Shown here: positions 1 to 8,662 of the stretch, one piece after another
How the letters are laid out: each line of letters begins with the position of its first letter
Numbering within the stretch: the stretch's first letter is position 1
Origin: Streptomyces sp. R33
GTDB lineage: Bacteria > Actinomycetota > Actinomycetes > Streptomycetales > Streptomycetaceae
Direction: 5' to 3'
Assembly (NCBI RefSeq): GCF_041200175.1
Contig: NZ_CP165727.1
Span: 3,261,501-3,325,500, forward strand
DNA: 64,000 nucleotides
Made by a program: the position numbers and the translations under genes
The notes under the pieces: model-generated
What the model was told of the DNA's origin: nothing
What the model saw: only the letters and a program-made list of their open reading frames with translations
Databases searched by the model: none

Positions 1-178
1 ACCACGGTGCCCCCTACCCGAACCAGGCTGGTTTCCCGCCATTCAGAGCGGCGAAACCCGCCGTTCGGTGTGACCTACATGACGTAAGTCCCGCCCGGTC
101 TGCATCCAGCGGCCAGGGAGGCGTAGCCTTTATTCCCGCTGTCCATACCTTGTGAAGCGGAAGAGGGCGGTTGCCGCC
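1..178. other. Leader region upstream of kgd
   Basis: No gene is supported here. The 3' part holds the purine-rich GGAAGAGGG at about 159-167 that serves as ribosome binding site for kgd. I see no convincing promoter hexamers. Confidence 0.4.
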
Positions 179-3100
179 GTGTCGCCACAGTCCCCCAGTA
201 ACTCGAGCACCACGACCGAAGCAGAGGGCGGGAAGACCCCTGCCTCAGGCTTCGGCGCCAATGAGTGGCTCGTCGACGAGATCTATCAGCAGTACCTCCA
301 GGACCCGAATTCGGTCGACCGGGCCTGGTGGGACTTCTTCGCCGACTACAAGCCGGGGGGCACTGCGTCTCCGGTGAAGCCGGACGAGCCCAAGAAGTCC
401 CCGACGACGGACGGCGCCTCCGCACAGGCCGCCCCTGCCGTCGCCCCGCAGGTCTCCGACGCCGCCGCCACGGGGGCGGCGAGCGCCGCCGCGCCCTCTC
501 CTGCCGCCGCGCCCACGCCTGTGTCAGCTCCTGCCCCTGCTCCTGCCACCCCCTCTGGTGCCCCTGCTGTGACTGTCACCTCCCAGGCCCAGGCCGCCGC
601 ACCGGCCGCCGCCGCCCCTCAGGCCCCGGCCCCGGCTCCGGCCGCAGCCCCCGTCGCCGCCCAGAAGCCCGCGCCCGCTGCCGCGCCCGCCGCCGAGGCC
701 CCTGCGGGCCCCGAGCTGGTGACGCTCCGCGGCCCGGCCGCCGCGGTCGCCAAGAACATGAACGCCTCCCTCGACGTCCCGACGGCCACGTCCGTCCGCG
801 CCGTCCCGGTGAAGCTGCTGTTCGACAACCGCATCGTCATCAACAACCACCTGAAGCGCGCCCGGGGCGGGAAGATCTCCTTCACCCACCTCATCGGTTA
901 CGCGATGGTGCAGGCCATCAAGGCCATGCCGTCGATGAACTACTCCTTCGCGGAGAAGGACGGCAAGCCCACCCTGGTCAAGCCGGAGCACGTGAACTTC
1001 GGCCTCGCGATCGACCTGGTGAAGCCGAACGGCGACCGCCAGCTCGTCGTCGCCGGCATCAAGAAGGCCGAGACCCTCAACTTCTTCGAGTTCTGGATGG
1101 CCTACGAGGACATCGTCCGCCGCGCCCGCGTGGGCAAGCTGACGATGGACGACTTCACCGGCGTCACCGTCTCGCTGACCAACCCCGGCGGCCTGGGCAC
1201 CGTCCACTCCGTGCCCCGCCTGATGCCCGGACAGTCGGTCATCATGGGCGTCGGCTCCATGGACTACCCCGCCGAGTTCCAGGGCACCTCGCAGGACACC
1301 CTGAACAAGCTGGGCATCTCCAAGGTCATGACCCTGACCTCGACCTACGACCACCGGGTCATCCAGGGCGCGGCCTCCGGCGAGTTCCTGCGCATCGTCT
1401 CGAACCTGCTGCTCGGCGAGAGCGGCTTCTACGACGACGTCTTCGAGGCCCTGCGCATCCCGTACGAGCCGGTCCGCTGGAACCGCGACATCGACGCCTC
1501 GCACGACGACGACGTCACGAAGGCCGCCCGCGTCTTCGAGCTGATCCACTCCTACCGGGTCCGCGGCCACGTCATGGCCGACACCGACCCGCTGGAGTAC
1601 AAGCAGCGCAAGCACCCCGACCTCGACATCACCGAGCACGGCCTCACCCTGTGGGACCTGGAGCGGGAGTTCGCGGTCGGCGGCTTCTCCGGCAAGTCGA
1701 TGATGAAGCTGCGCGACATCCTCGGCGTGCTGCGCGACTCGTACTGCCGCACCACCGGCGTCGAGTTCATGCACATCCAGGACCCGAAGCAGCGCCGCTG
1801 GATCCAGGACCGCATCGAGCGCCCGCACTCCAAGCCGGAGCGCGAGGAGCAGCTGCGCATCCTGCGCCGTCTGAACGCGGCGGAGGCCTTCGAGACCTTC
1901 CTGCAGACGAAGTACGTCGGCCAGAAGCGCTTCTCCCTGGAGGGCGGCGAGTCCGTCATCCCGCTGCTCGACGCCGTCATCGACTCGGCCGCCGAGGCCC
2001 GCCTCGACGAGGTCGCGATCGGCATGGCCCACCGCGGCCGCCTGAACGTCCTCGCGAACATCGTCGGCAAGTCGTACGCGCAGATCTTCCGCGAGTTCGA
2101 GGGCAACCTCGACCCGAAGTCCATGCACGGCTCCGGCGACGTCAAGTACCACCTGGGCGCCGAGGGCACCTTCACGGGCCTGGACGGGGAGCAGATCAAG
2201 GTCTCGCTCGTCGCCAACCCCTCGCACCTGGAGGCCGTGGACCCGGTCCTGGAGGGCGTCGTCCGCGCCAAGCAGGACGTCATCAACAAGGGCGGCACGG
2301 ACTTCACCGTCCTGCCCGTCGCCCTGCACGGTGACGCGGCCTTCGCCGGCCAGGGCGTCGTCGCCGAGACGCTGAACATGTCGCAGCTGCGCGGCTACCG
2401 CACCGGCGGCACCGTCCACGTCGTGATCAACAACCAGGTCGGCTTCACCGCCGCCCCGGAGTCCTCGCGTTCCTCGATGTACGCGACCGACGTGGCCCGC
2501 ATGATCGAGGCGCCGATCTTCCACGTGAACGGTGACGACCCGGAGGCCGTGGTCCGCATCGCGCGGCTCGCCTTCGAGTTCCGCCAGGCGTTCAACAAGG
2601 ACGTCGTCATCGACCTCATCTGCTACCGCCGCCGCGGTCACAACGAGTCGGACAACCCGGCGTTCACGCAGCCGCTGATGTACGACCTGATCGACAAGAA
2701 GCGCTCGGTGCGCAAGCTGTACACCGAATCGCTCATCGGTCGCGGCGACATCACGCTGGAAGAGGCGGAGCAGGCGCTCCAGGACTTCCAGGGCCAGCTG
2801 GAGAAGGTCTTCGCGGAGGTCCGCGAGGCCGCCACGCAGCCCGCGGTCGCCCCGCCGGTCGCCCCGGCCTCGCAGGCCGACTTCCCGGTCGCGGTGACCA
2901 CCGCGGTCTCGCAGGACGTCGTCAAGCGGATCGCCGAGTCCCAGGTCAACATCCCGGACCACGTCACCGTGCACCCGCGCCTGCTGCCGCAGCTGCAGCG
3001 CCGCGCGGCGATGATCGACGAGGGCACCATCGACTGGGGCATGGGCGAGACCCTCGCCTTCGGCTCGCTGCTGATGGAGGGCACCCCGGTCCGGCTGTCC

Positions 3101-4078
3101 GGCCAGGACTCCCGCCGCGGTACGTTCGGCCAGCGCCACGCGGTCCTCATCGACCGGGAGACCGGCGAGGACTACACCCCGCTGCAGTACCTGTCGGACG
3201 AGCAGGCCCGCTTCAACGTCTACGACTCGCTGCTCTCCGAGTACGCGGCCATGGGCTTCGAGTACGGCTACTCGCTGGCCCGCCCGGACGCGCTGGTGCT
3301 GTGGGAGGCCCAGTTCGGTGACTTCGTCAACGGCGCGCAGACGGTCGTCGACGAGTTCATCTCCTCGGCCGAGCAGAAGTGGGGCCAGACCAGCGGTGTC
3401 ACGCTGCTCCTGCCGCACGGCTACGAGGGCCAGGGCCCGGACCACTCGTCCGCCCGCCCGGAGCGCTTCCTGCAGCTCTGCGCGCAGAACAACATGACGG
3501 TCGCGATGCCGACCCTGCCGTCGAACTACTTCCACCTGCTGCGCTGGCAGGTGCACAACCCGCACCACAAGCCGCTGATCGTCTTCACCCCGAAGTCGAT
3601 GCTGCGTCTGAAGGCGGCGGCGTCGAAGGCGGAGGAGTTCACCACCGGTTCGTTCCGTCCGGTCATCGGTGACTCCACGGTGGACGCGAACGCGGTCCGC
3701 AAGGTCGTCTTCTGCGCGGGCAAGGTCTACTACGACCTGGAGGCCGAGCGGGAGAAGCGCGGCATCACGGACACCGCCATCATCCGCATCGAGCGGCTGT
3801 ACCCGCTGCCGGGTGCGGAGCTCCAGGCGGAGATCGCGAAGTTCACGAACGCGGCGAAGTACATCTGGGCGCAGGAGGAGCCGGCGAACCAGGGTGCATG
3901 GCCGTTCATCGCCCTCAACCTGATCGACCACCTCGACCTGGCGGTCGGCGCGGACGTTCCGGCGGGCGAGCGCCTGCGGCGCATCTCGCGCCCGCACGGC
4001 TCCTCCCCCGCGGTGGGCTCGGCGAAGCGCCACCAGGCGGAGCAGCAGCTGCTGCTGAACGAGGTGTTCGAGGCGTAG
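179..4078 (+). CDS. kgd: Multifunctional 2-oxoglutarate decarboxylase / dehydrogenase E1 with fused succinyltransferase-like domain (Kgd/SucA type)
   Basis: This is a cytosolic ThDP enzyme of the TCA cycle that decarboxylates 2-oxoglutarate. Actinobacterial members fuse an E2-like acyltransferase to E1. From the GTG at 179 the protein has 1299 residues. An E1 N-terminal helix region ([14 protein letters not shown]) comes first, followed by a long Ala/Pro-rich linker (about residues 60-185). The acyltransferase domain carries the catalytic signature [13 protein letters not shown] near residue 410. The ThDP E1 half includes [24 protein letters not shown] and [13 protein letters not shown]. The frame is open back to 152, but GTG 179 is better placed after GGAAGAGGG and matches the usual family start. 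Lipoyl-dependent complex subunits are not next to it. A strong hairpin terminator follows the stop. Confidence 0.95.
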   Translation: MSPQSPSNSSTTTEAEGGKTPASGFGANEWLVDEIYQQYLQDPNSVDRAWWDFFADYKPGGTASPVKPDEPKKSPTTDGASAQAAPAVAPQVSDAAATGAASAAAPSPAAAPTPVSAPAPAPATPSGAPAVTVTSQAQAAAPAAAAPQAPAPAPAAAPVAAQKPAPAAAPAAEAPAGPELVTLRGPAAAVAKNMNASLDVPTATSVRAVPVKLLFDNRIVINNHLKRARGGKISFTHLIGYAMVQAIKAMPSMNYSFAEKDGKPTLVKPEHVNFGLAIDLVKPNGDRQLVVAGIKKAETLNFFEFWMAYEDIVRRARVGKLTMDDFTGVTVSLTNPGGLGTVHSVPRLMPGQSVIMGVGSMDYPAEFQGTSQDTLNKLGISKVMTLTSTYDHRVIQGAASGEFLRIVSNLLLGESGFYDDVFEALRIPYEPVRWNRDIDASHDDDVTKAARVFELIHSYRVRGHVMADTDPLEYKQRKHPDLDITEHGLTLWDLEREFAVGGFSGKSMMKLRDILGVLRDSYCRTTGVEFMHIQDPKQRRWIQDRIERPHSKPEREEQLRILRRLNAAEAFETFLQTKYVGQKRFSLEGGESVIPLLDAVIDSAAEARLDEVAIGMAHRGRLNVLANIVGKSYAQIFREFEGNLDPKSMHGSGDVKYHLGAEGTFTGLDGEQIKVSLVANPSHLEAVDPVLEGVVRAKQDVINKGGTDFTVLPVALHGDAAFAGQGVVAETLNMSQLRGYRTGGTVHVVINNQVGFTAAPESSRSSMYATDVARMIEAPIFHVNGDDPEAVVRIARLAFEFRQAFNKDVVIDLICYRRRGHNESDNPAFTQPLMYDLIDKKRSVRKLYTESLIGRGDITLEEAEQALQDFQGQLEKVFAEVREAATQPAVAPPVAPASQADFPVAVTTAVSQDVVKRIAESQVNIPDHVTVHPRLLPQLQRRAAMIDEGTIDWGMGETLAFGSLLMEGTPVRLSGQDSRRGTFGQRHAVLIDRETGEDYTPLQYLSDEQARFNVYDSLLSEYAAMGFEYGYSLARPDALVLWEAQFGDFVNGAQTVVDEFISSAEQKWGQTSGVTLLLPHGYEGQGPDHSSARPERFLQLCAQNNMTVAMPTLPSNYFHLLRWQVHNPHHKPLIVFTPKSMLRLKAAASKAEEFTTGSFRPVIGDSTVDANAVRKVVFCAGKVYYDLEAEREKRGITDTAIIRIERLYPLPGAELQAEIAKFTNAAKYIWAQEEPANQGAWPFIALNLIDHLDLAVGADVPAGERLRRISRPHGSSPAVGSAKRHQAEQQLLLNEVFEA

Positions 4079-4092
4079 GCCTCACCGCACCG

Positions 4093-4133
4093 CCGGAAGG
4101 CCCGGCACCCCGATGGGGTGCCGGGCCTTCCGG
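4093..4133 (+). terminator. Rho-independent-type hairpin after kgd
   Basis: A perfect 19-bp inverted repeat (4093-4111 with 4115-4133) encloses a 3-nt loop immediately after the kgd stop. There is no U-tract, as is usual for Streptomyces. Confidence 0.85.
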
Positions 4134-4323
4134 CCGTCCGGGGGGAGCGGGGGGGGCGGGGCTCGTCCCGGACAGCGCCCGGCGGCCGACTACGGCTGGA
4201 CATGGGCCGCCCTGGATCGGCCGGCGGCCGAGGCCTGCCGGGTAATCCTTTGTGCAGGTCGCCACAGGCGGGTATCTTCGCGCCCGCACATCGTTTGACG
4301 TGCACGAACCCGGACGGAGTCCC

Positions 4324-4686
4324 TTGCAAGACGATCAGATTGCCGCCGGCCTCGTCGGTCTGCTCCTCGTTGCCGTCGAGGTCCTCGCACCCGTGGCAGG
4401 AGCCGTGGCGGCAGCCCTCGCGATCCGCCGGCGAGGACGCGGTGCCCGCCTCGCCATGGCGGGCTGCCTGGTCATGCTGCCCGGGCCGATCGTGGCCGTT
4501 CTCGGCACGACCGTGGGCTTGGAACCCCTCATGCGCGCTGTCGGGACCTCCATGGCCGGCCATGTGCTCACGGCGCTGACCCTGCCCTTCCACCTGGTCG
4601 GCTTCGGACTCATCCTCGCCGGAGCACTTTCCGAGCCGAGGCAACAGCCCCTCCCGCACTCACCGACGGCGGTCGAGTCGCACTGA
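4324..4686 (+). CDS. Small hypothetical membrane protein
   Basis: The product is 120 residues from the TTG at 4324, placed 5 nt after a GGACGGAG motif. An upstream in-frame GTG at 4252 would give 144 residues but lacks a ribosome binding site. Three hydrophobic segments are visible: residues about 5-32 (AGLVGLLLVAVEVLAPVAG), 46-65 (MAGCLVMLPGPIVAVLGTT) and 80-105. A basic loop (IRRRGRGAR) lies between the first two. I do not recognise a family. The 190 bp before it, after the kgd terminator, contain no other gene. Confidence 0.55.
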   Translation: MQDDQIAAGLVGLLLVAVEVLAPVAGAVAAALAIRRRGRGARLAMAGCLVMLPGPIVAVLGTTVGLEPLMRAVGTSMAGHVLTALTLPFHLVGFGLILAGALSEPRQQPLPHSPTAVESH

Positions 4687-4702
4687 CGGACAGCGCACCG
4701 GC

Positions 4703-4873
4703 TCAACGGGCTCGCAGTTCGGGGTGGTGACGCATGATCAGGACGTTCATGTCGCTGACGCGCGAGCGGTCACGGTCCACGTGGGCCTGGAAGCGGGCTG
4801 CGACGTGGGCGGCGCACTCGGCGCAGGAGTCCGGAGGGACCGGCAGCCGCGGGAACAGGTCGGCGGCTTCCAC
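4703..4873 (-). CDS. Tiny hypothetical protein with CxxCxxH motif, translationally coupled
   Basis: This 56-residue frame starts at the GTG 4873-4871, which overlaps the TAG stop of the upstream minus-strand gene by one base (TAGTG). That is a typical coupled junction. The protein reads V-E-A-A-D-L-F-P..., has CAECAAH at residues 17-23 (a possible half zinc site), and ends with HHPELRAR. Strong third-position GC bias and the overlap support coding. No family is recognised. The pair looks like a two-gene accessory operon next to a degenerate XRE-type regulator. Confidence 0.55.
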   Translation of the reverse strand: MEAADLFPRLPVPPDSCAECAAHVAARFQAHVDRDRSRVSDMNVLIMRHHPELRAR

Positions 4874-5097
4874 TACACGGCCTCGATGTCGGCCACGGCC
4901 GTGGAGATCTCCCGCCCGGACGGACCCCGGACGTAGGCCAGCTTCACCCAGTGCTCACGGGCGGGGGTGTCGGAGACGTCTTCCCGGACCACCGCCATGA
5001 GCTCCCCCTCGACGCCGGACGCGATGTCCCGCACCCGCTTGTGGAGCAGCGCGTGAGGGACGTCCTCGAAGGGGCGGGGTACTGCTTCATGCATCAC
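4873..5097 (-). CDS. Small hypothetical protein
   Basis: The product is 74 residues, starting at GTG 5097 (an ATG follows at 5094) with GGGAG about 9 nt upstream. The sequence is soluble, acidic/basic mixed, and has no membrane segment or obvious motif. Its core reads HALLHKRVRDIASGVEGEL, then AREHWVKLAYVRGP. The stop overlaps the start of the 56-residue gene downstream, so the two are probably co-translated. Proteins of this size near XRE regulators are common in Streptomyces, but I cannot assign a function. Confidence 0.6.
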   Translation of the reverse strand: MMHEAVPRPFEDVPHALLHKRVRDIASGVEGELMAVVREDVSDTPAREHWVKLAYVRGPSGREISTAVADIEAV

Positions 5098-5187
5098 GGG
5101 GTCTCACTCCCTGCCATCGTCACCGGGTGGTGTGACGACGGTAGGGGCGGTCCGGCATCGGCAGAGGCACAGTTTGTGCCCCTTCCT

Positions 5188-6150
5188 TCAGGCCGTCAGC
5201 AGCCCTAGCAGGGAGGCGAGTTCGGACGCTCGCCGGCGACGTGCAGGGCTCTTCGACTCGGCCTCCTCCAGAACGATCCGCTTCGCGTACCCGTTGTACT
5301 GCACGGTCTCCGGCGCTGCTTCATGAGCTTGCGCCAGCGTCGCCAGCGCCACGTCCGGCTGCGCGTCGAGGTGGTACGCGCGGGCCTGCTCGATCCGGTG
5401 CCGGGCTCGCCGCGGCCGCGACGGGATCGCCTCCGACTCCGCCCGGGCGGCTTGGCGTGCCGACTCCCCGCCGGCGCGCAGCTCGACTGCGACGGTGACC
5501 GCGTGCGCGCCGATGACGGCGTGCGAGAAGCTCGTCACGGGGTGGAAGTACCCGCGGGGCAGGGACTCGGCCAGGGCCCGGGCGTCGTCCCAGTACCGCC
5601 AGGCGGAGCCGGTCTCCCCGCGGCGGGCGGCCGTCAGTCCTGCCTCGACGGTGAGGGCCCCGGCAACCGCGCGGACGTCCGTTCCGGCGTCGGGGAGGAG
5701 GGGCTCCAGGTAGCGGAGGGTCTCCAGGGTGACGGCGTCGGCCGCGTCGAGGTGCGCGCTCTCCCGGTGGGCCTGCGTGGTGAGCCACGCGGCGAGGCCG
5801 ATCGCATGCGGGTCCTCGGAGTCCTGTGCAGCCATCATGCCGCGCTCCGCCACCCGCCATACCAGCGGTGCGTCCGGCTGGTAGGCGCAGAAGAACTGCG
5901 CGAGGAAGTAAACCTCCGCCAGCCGCGCTTGAGCCGCCTTGCGGTCGGCCACTGTCTCGGCCTGTCGGACTGCGGACTGCGCGTCGTGGACCAGATCCGG
6001 CAGCAGGGCCCCGACGACGTCGCGGTGATTGGGCGCCGAGTGCCGGGCCGACCATGCGCGGGCGAGGCGGGCGGTCAGGTGCGCGTCCGGCGGTGCTTCC
6101 CGACTGTCACCGAGCTGAAGCGCGTTGAGTGCCTCCTTGCAGCTCGACAC
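5188..6150 (-). pseudogene. XRE-type regulator C-terminal region lacking the HTH domain (probable 5'-truncated gene)
   Basis: This is a 320-residue all-alpha, TPR-like protein rich in alternating Ala/Arg/Leu helices (RLARAWSARHSAPNH, KAAQARLAEVYFLAQFF, ALATLAQAHEAAPETVQY). It resembles the C-terminal sensor/TPR part of Streptomyces XRE-family regulators, which normally carry an N-terminal helix-turn-helix and reach about 400 residues. Here the frame opens at a GTG with no ribosome binding site, and no HTH is encoded upstream. A 5' deletion joining this gene to the unrelated plus-strand gene at 6264 is the simplest explanation. A shorter functional protein cannot be excluded. Confidence 0.55.
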
Positions 6151-6263
6151 TGACAGGGTATGGGGCAGGGCCGGTTCTGTGTGATCGATAGCGCACGAAT
6201 GCAGCCTGGTCCTGAGGTCGAGACACGTGCTGGGAGAGCGTCGAGGCGTGAGAAGGAAAGACA

Positions 6264-6617
6264 GTGGCTGACGACCTGTCCGCGGTGGCGCGCTTCCTCT
6301 ACGAAGCGGGCACGCTCAAGCACACCCGGCGTACCGGCTGGTGGATGGCCGGCGTCAACGACCCCGAGAGCGTCGCCGAGCACTCGTGGCGGACGTCGCT
6401 CATCGCGTCGGTCATCGCGAAGCTGGAGGGCGCCGACCCCGTGGAGTGCATGCTCCAGGGCGTCGAGTACAAGGCCCAGGGCTACGAGAACGCGCAGCGG
6501 TGGATCGACAACAGCCGGGCGCGGCTCACGAACGGGACAGGGCGGCGGCTGGCCGGCGAACTGCTCGCGCAAGGGCCGTTGGACTGGCTGCGGAACGCCC
6601 TCGGCGAGAAGGCCTGA
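6264..6617 (+). pseudogene. HD-domain (YfbR-like) hydrolase with internal in-frame deletion of the HD motif
   Basis: The 117-residue product starts at GTG 6264 after AGAAGGAAAG. The N-terminal half (FLYEAGTLKH...VAEHSWRTSLIASVIAKLEG) and the C-terminal half (ECMLQGVEYKAQGYENAQRW...LDWLRNALGE) are both clear parts of HD-domain 5'-deoxynucleotidase-like proteins, which are about 185-200 residues long. The roughly 70 middle residues that carry the HD dipeptide are missing, and the two halves are joined in frame at GADPVEC. The first metal-ligand His (H40) and probably the last Asp (D58) remain, so phosphohydrolase activity is unlikely. The gene could be a decaying remnant or a repurposed small protein. 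Confidence 0.7.
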
Positions 6618-6800
6618 CACGCTGCCCCCGGGGCGGCCGATGATCTTACCGATTCCTGACGCCCCCCTCTGGGGACGCTCACAAGTCCCCTGTCGCCTTT
6701 AGCGTGTTCGTACATCCCCGAGTGCGACCGGTCGGCGCAAGCCGCACCCGATGACGGTTCGACTCCGGGGAAGCCCGAAATTTCACGAGAAGGCGGAAAA
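6618..6800. other. Intergenic leader of the coiled-coil gene
   Basis: The 180 bp hold no ORF. The last bases form AGAAGGCGGAAAA in front of ATG 6801. A promoter is expected here because the upstream gene is a remnant, but I cannot assign hexamers. Confidence 0.3.
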
Positions 6801-7517
6801 ATGACGGTCGAGACGCTTCCCCTCTGCGCTTACCCGGAGTGCACCAACCACCCCGAGGCGCCGACGCCCGGTAATCCCGAGCCCCGGTACTGCGCGCACC
6901 CCGACCACAACGCGCTGGGCGCGTTCCGCAAGTTCCGGGCCAAGCGGCAGCAGCGCAAGGACGAGAAGCGCCAGGCGGCCGAGGCCAAGAAGGCGGCCGG
7001 GGCGGCGCCCGCCGCGGACGCCCTTCCCGTCGAGCGGACGATGGAGTCCGCGAGGGAAGCGGCGATGCCGGGCATGGGCGGATCCGGCCCTCGCGCCGAC
7101 CTCGTGGCGCTCATCTCCCAGCTGTCCACGGACCTGCCGGGCTACATCGAGGAACTGGCCATCATCACGGACTCGGCCGCCGCCGAGGAGCGCATCCGGA
7201 CCGTGACCCAGGCCGCGGCCCAGCGGATCCTGGACGCCGAACAGCGCACCGCGCTGGCGGAGGAGGCCGCGGACATGGCCGTCGCCCAACTGGACGTGGC
7301 CAAGCACCGGTTCGAGGAGGACGCGGACAAGATCCGCGAGGAGGCCGCGCAGCAGGTGGCGGACGTGGCGTTCGTGCGGGCCGAGCTGGAGCGTTACCGC
7401 GAGCGGGTCGCCCAGTTGGAGGAGCGACTCGACGGCGTACGCGAGGAGGCGGACGCGGCCCGCCGGGAGCGCAGCGAGATCGCACGGCAGGCCGAACAGC
7501 ACCGATGCGAGGTCTGA
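6801..7517 (+). CDS. Coiled-coil protein with N-terminal Cys/His zinc-type motif, function unknown
   Basis: The product has 238 residues, with ATG 6801 preceded by AAGGCGGAAAA. The N-terminus has C8-x4-C13 followed by a second Cys/His set around residues 30-37 (RYCAHPDHN), spaced like a small zinc-binding head. A basic Lys/Arg/Gln helix ([17 protein letters not shown]) follows. From about residue 115 to the end the protein is a long heptad-like coiled coil rich in Glu, Ala and Arg ([20 protein letters not shown]). Architecturally it resembles KfrA-like or plasmid-maintenance coiled-coil proteins, but I see no clear homology. The coiled coil stops abruptly at QHRCEV, so a C-terminal truncation is possible. 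Confidence 0.6.
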   Translation: MTVETLPLCAYPECTNHPEAPTPGNPEPRYCAHPDHNALGAFRKFRAKRQQRKDEKRQAAEAKKAAGAAPAADALPVERTMESAREAAMPGMGGSGPRADLVALISQLSTDLPGYIEELAIITDSAAAEERIRTVTQAAAQRILDAEQRTALAEEAADMAVAQLDVAKHRFEEDADKIREEAAQQVADVAFVRAELERYRERVAQLEERLDGVREEADAARRERSEIARQAEQHRCEV

Positions 7518-7554
7518 CGACCGCCCCCGAACCGCCGAGATAGAGACGAAGGCC

Positions 7555-7591
7555 GCCCGGTCTCCTGGCCAGTGCCACGACGAGACCGGGC
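7555..7591 (+). terminator. Hairpin terminator candidate
   Basis: A perfect 10-bp inverted repeat, GCCCGGTCTC and GAGACCGGGC, is separated by 17 nt. It lies about 40 bp after the stop of the coiled-coil gene and just before the 74-bp repeat. Confidence 0.5.
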
Positions 7592-7615
7592 GCCGGGCGC
7601 AACGCGGTCGTACCG

Positions 7616-7689
7616 CGTCCGCCGTCTACGGCCGGGGTTCGAAGTCCCAGTACGGGCGGTTCTGTTGGCGGGCCGAGACCGTGTGGACG
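7616..7689. repeat. 74-bp direct repeat, copy A (duplicated 3' end of the TIR/NB-ARC/TPR gene)
   Basis: This segment is 72/74 identical to 8589-8662, the last codons and stop region of the minus-strand gene at 8599. On the minus strand it still encodes VHTVSARQQNRPYWDFEPRP and a stop codon. It is therefore an orphan fragment of that gene's tail, 973 bp away from the intact copy. Confidence 0.95.
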
Positions 7690-7913
7690 CGGCACTAGGC
7701 GACCACGGGCGGGACCTCGGACACTACGACGAGGACGACTACGCGAGGGGAGCGCACGACCTCATGTCCGGCCCGAGGCCGCCGGGAGTGCGGGAGAAGG
7801 AATCCTGGCTGGAGGGCAAGGTCGATTTCGACAGTTCCATTCGCCGGGACGGTTCGGCCACGAACGCCAACGCCGAGCGCTATTGGAACGAGCAACAAGG
7901 ACTGGAGCAGTAG
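7690..7913 (+). pseudogene. C-terminal remnant of a polymorphic-toxin domain
   Basis: The plus-strand frame reads DHGRDLGHYDEDDYARGAHD, then a Trp/Lys-rich tail ending RYWNEQQGLEQ and TAG. A DHG...Y...A-hD helix of this kind is seen in the nuclease-type C-terminal domains of secreted polymorphic toxins (colicin/EndoU/CdiA-like). Its 5' side is cut off by copy A of the direct repeat, so there is no start codon, secretion domain or toxin trunk. The TAG overlaps the GTG of the downstream immunity gene, which is the normal toxin-immunity layout. The toxin assignment is an inference from the short motif and the context. Confidence 0.5.
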
Positions 7914-8587
7914 TGACCAGGCACGTATTTCCCTGCATCGTCTGCGGGAACCTCACCGTCGGCGTGCCGGGGAACCATGAGATCTGCCCCGTCTGCGGAT
8001 GGCAGGACGACGGCGGGGACTACCGTGATCCCGACCGGTACGTGGGCGGCCCGAACCACGTCACGCTGCGGGAGGCCCGGGAGAACTACCGGGCGTTCGG
8101 CGCCAGTGAGCGCCGGCGGATCGACCGGGTCAGGCCCCCGCTCCCCGAGGAGGTTGCGGCTCCGCAGGCGGAAGCGGCCGACCTGGTTCCCGGCTGGCTC
8201 GATTTCGTCGACAACCCCGAAGCGGTGCGGACGGTGTACGGGGCGCAGCCCGTCCCGGAGCTCGAAGGGGTCGCCGTACGGGAGGTCGTGTGGCGCGTCG
8301 GAGGCGGACCGGAGCTGCTGATCAGTTTCGACCTGCCGGTCTACCCGGCCGATCCACCCCGCCTCTGGGCCGAAAGCGGATTCGACACCGTCCGGGTGCA
8401 ACTCCGACTGATCGGTGCGGCCGCCGCGCTGGAGGCCTCCCAGGACTGCGACCCGGTCGGACGCATCACGCTCGGCGCCGGCGCCCGCACAGCCGTGGCC
8501 CTGTCCCTGGAAGCCGGCCGGTTCCGCGCGAGGGTGAACGCCGACGGGGCGCGGATCCACGAGGTGACGGCGCATCGACGGGACTGA
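7913..8587 (+). CDS. CPCC zinc-finger plus Imm50-like immunity protein
   Basis: The product has 224 residues from GTG 7913, which overlaps the preceding TAG (TAGTG), with GGAG 5 nt upstream. An N-terminal cysteine-rich CPCC-type domain has CIVCGN and, about 20 residues later, CPVCGWQDD. The C-terminal domain (from about residue 90) reads DFVDNPEAVRTVYG, ELLISFDLPVYP and FDTVRVQLRLIG, matching the pattern I know for the Imm50 immunity family. Immunity proteins neutralise cognate toxin domains in the cytosol. The only toxin present is a remnant, so this is probably an orphan immunity gene. The fusion of CPCC and Imm50-like parts is notable. Confidence 0.7.
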   Translation: MTRHVFPCIVCGNLTVGVPGNHEICPVCGWQDDGGDYRDPDRYVGGPNHVTLREARENYRAFGASERRRIDRVRPPLPEEVAAPQAEAADLVPGWLDFVDNPEAVRTVYGAQPVPELEGVAVREVVWRVGGGPELLISFDLPVYPADPPRLWAESGFDTVRVQLRLIGAAAALEASQDCDPVGRITLGAGARTAVALSLEAGRFRARVNADGARIHEVTAHRRD

Positions 8588-8588
8588 T

Positions 8589-8662
8589 CGTCCGCCGCCT
8601 ACGGCTGGGGTTCGAAGTCCCAGTACGGGCGGTTCTGTTGGCGGGCCGAGACCGTGTGGACG
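8589..8662. repeat. 74-bp direct repeat, copy B
   Basis: This is the native copy, spanning the stop codon and last 21 codons of the gene ending at 8599. It differs from copy A at two positions. Together the copies bracket the toxin-tail/immunity unit. Confidence 0.95.

Noticed and set aside
524..4033. Minus-strand ORF of 1169 residues opposite kgd
   Set aside because: It is the antisense frame of a highly conserved enzyme. Long antisense ORFs arise from high GC at codon third positions, and its product is low-complexity Arg/Val/Leu.
7572..7689. N-terminal part of the plus-strand ORF 7572-7913 as a real protein start
   Set aside because: This stretch is the antisense of the duplicated fxsT tail and a terminator region, so it is an accidental extension of the toxin remnant's frame.
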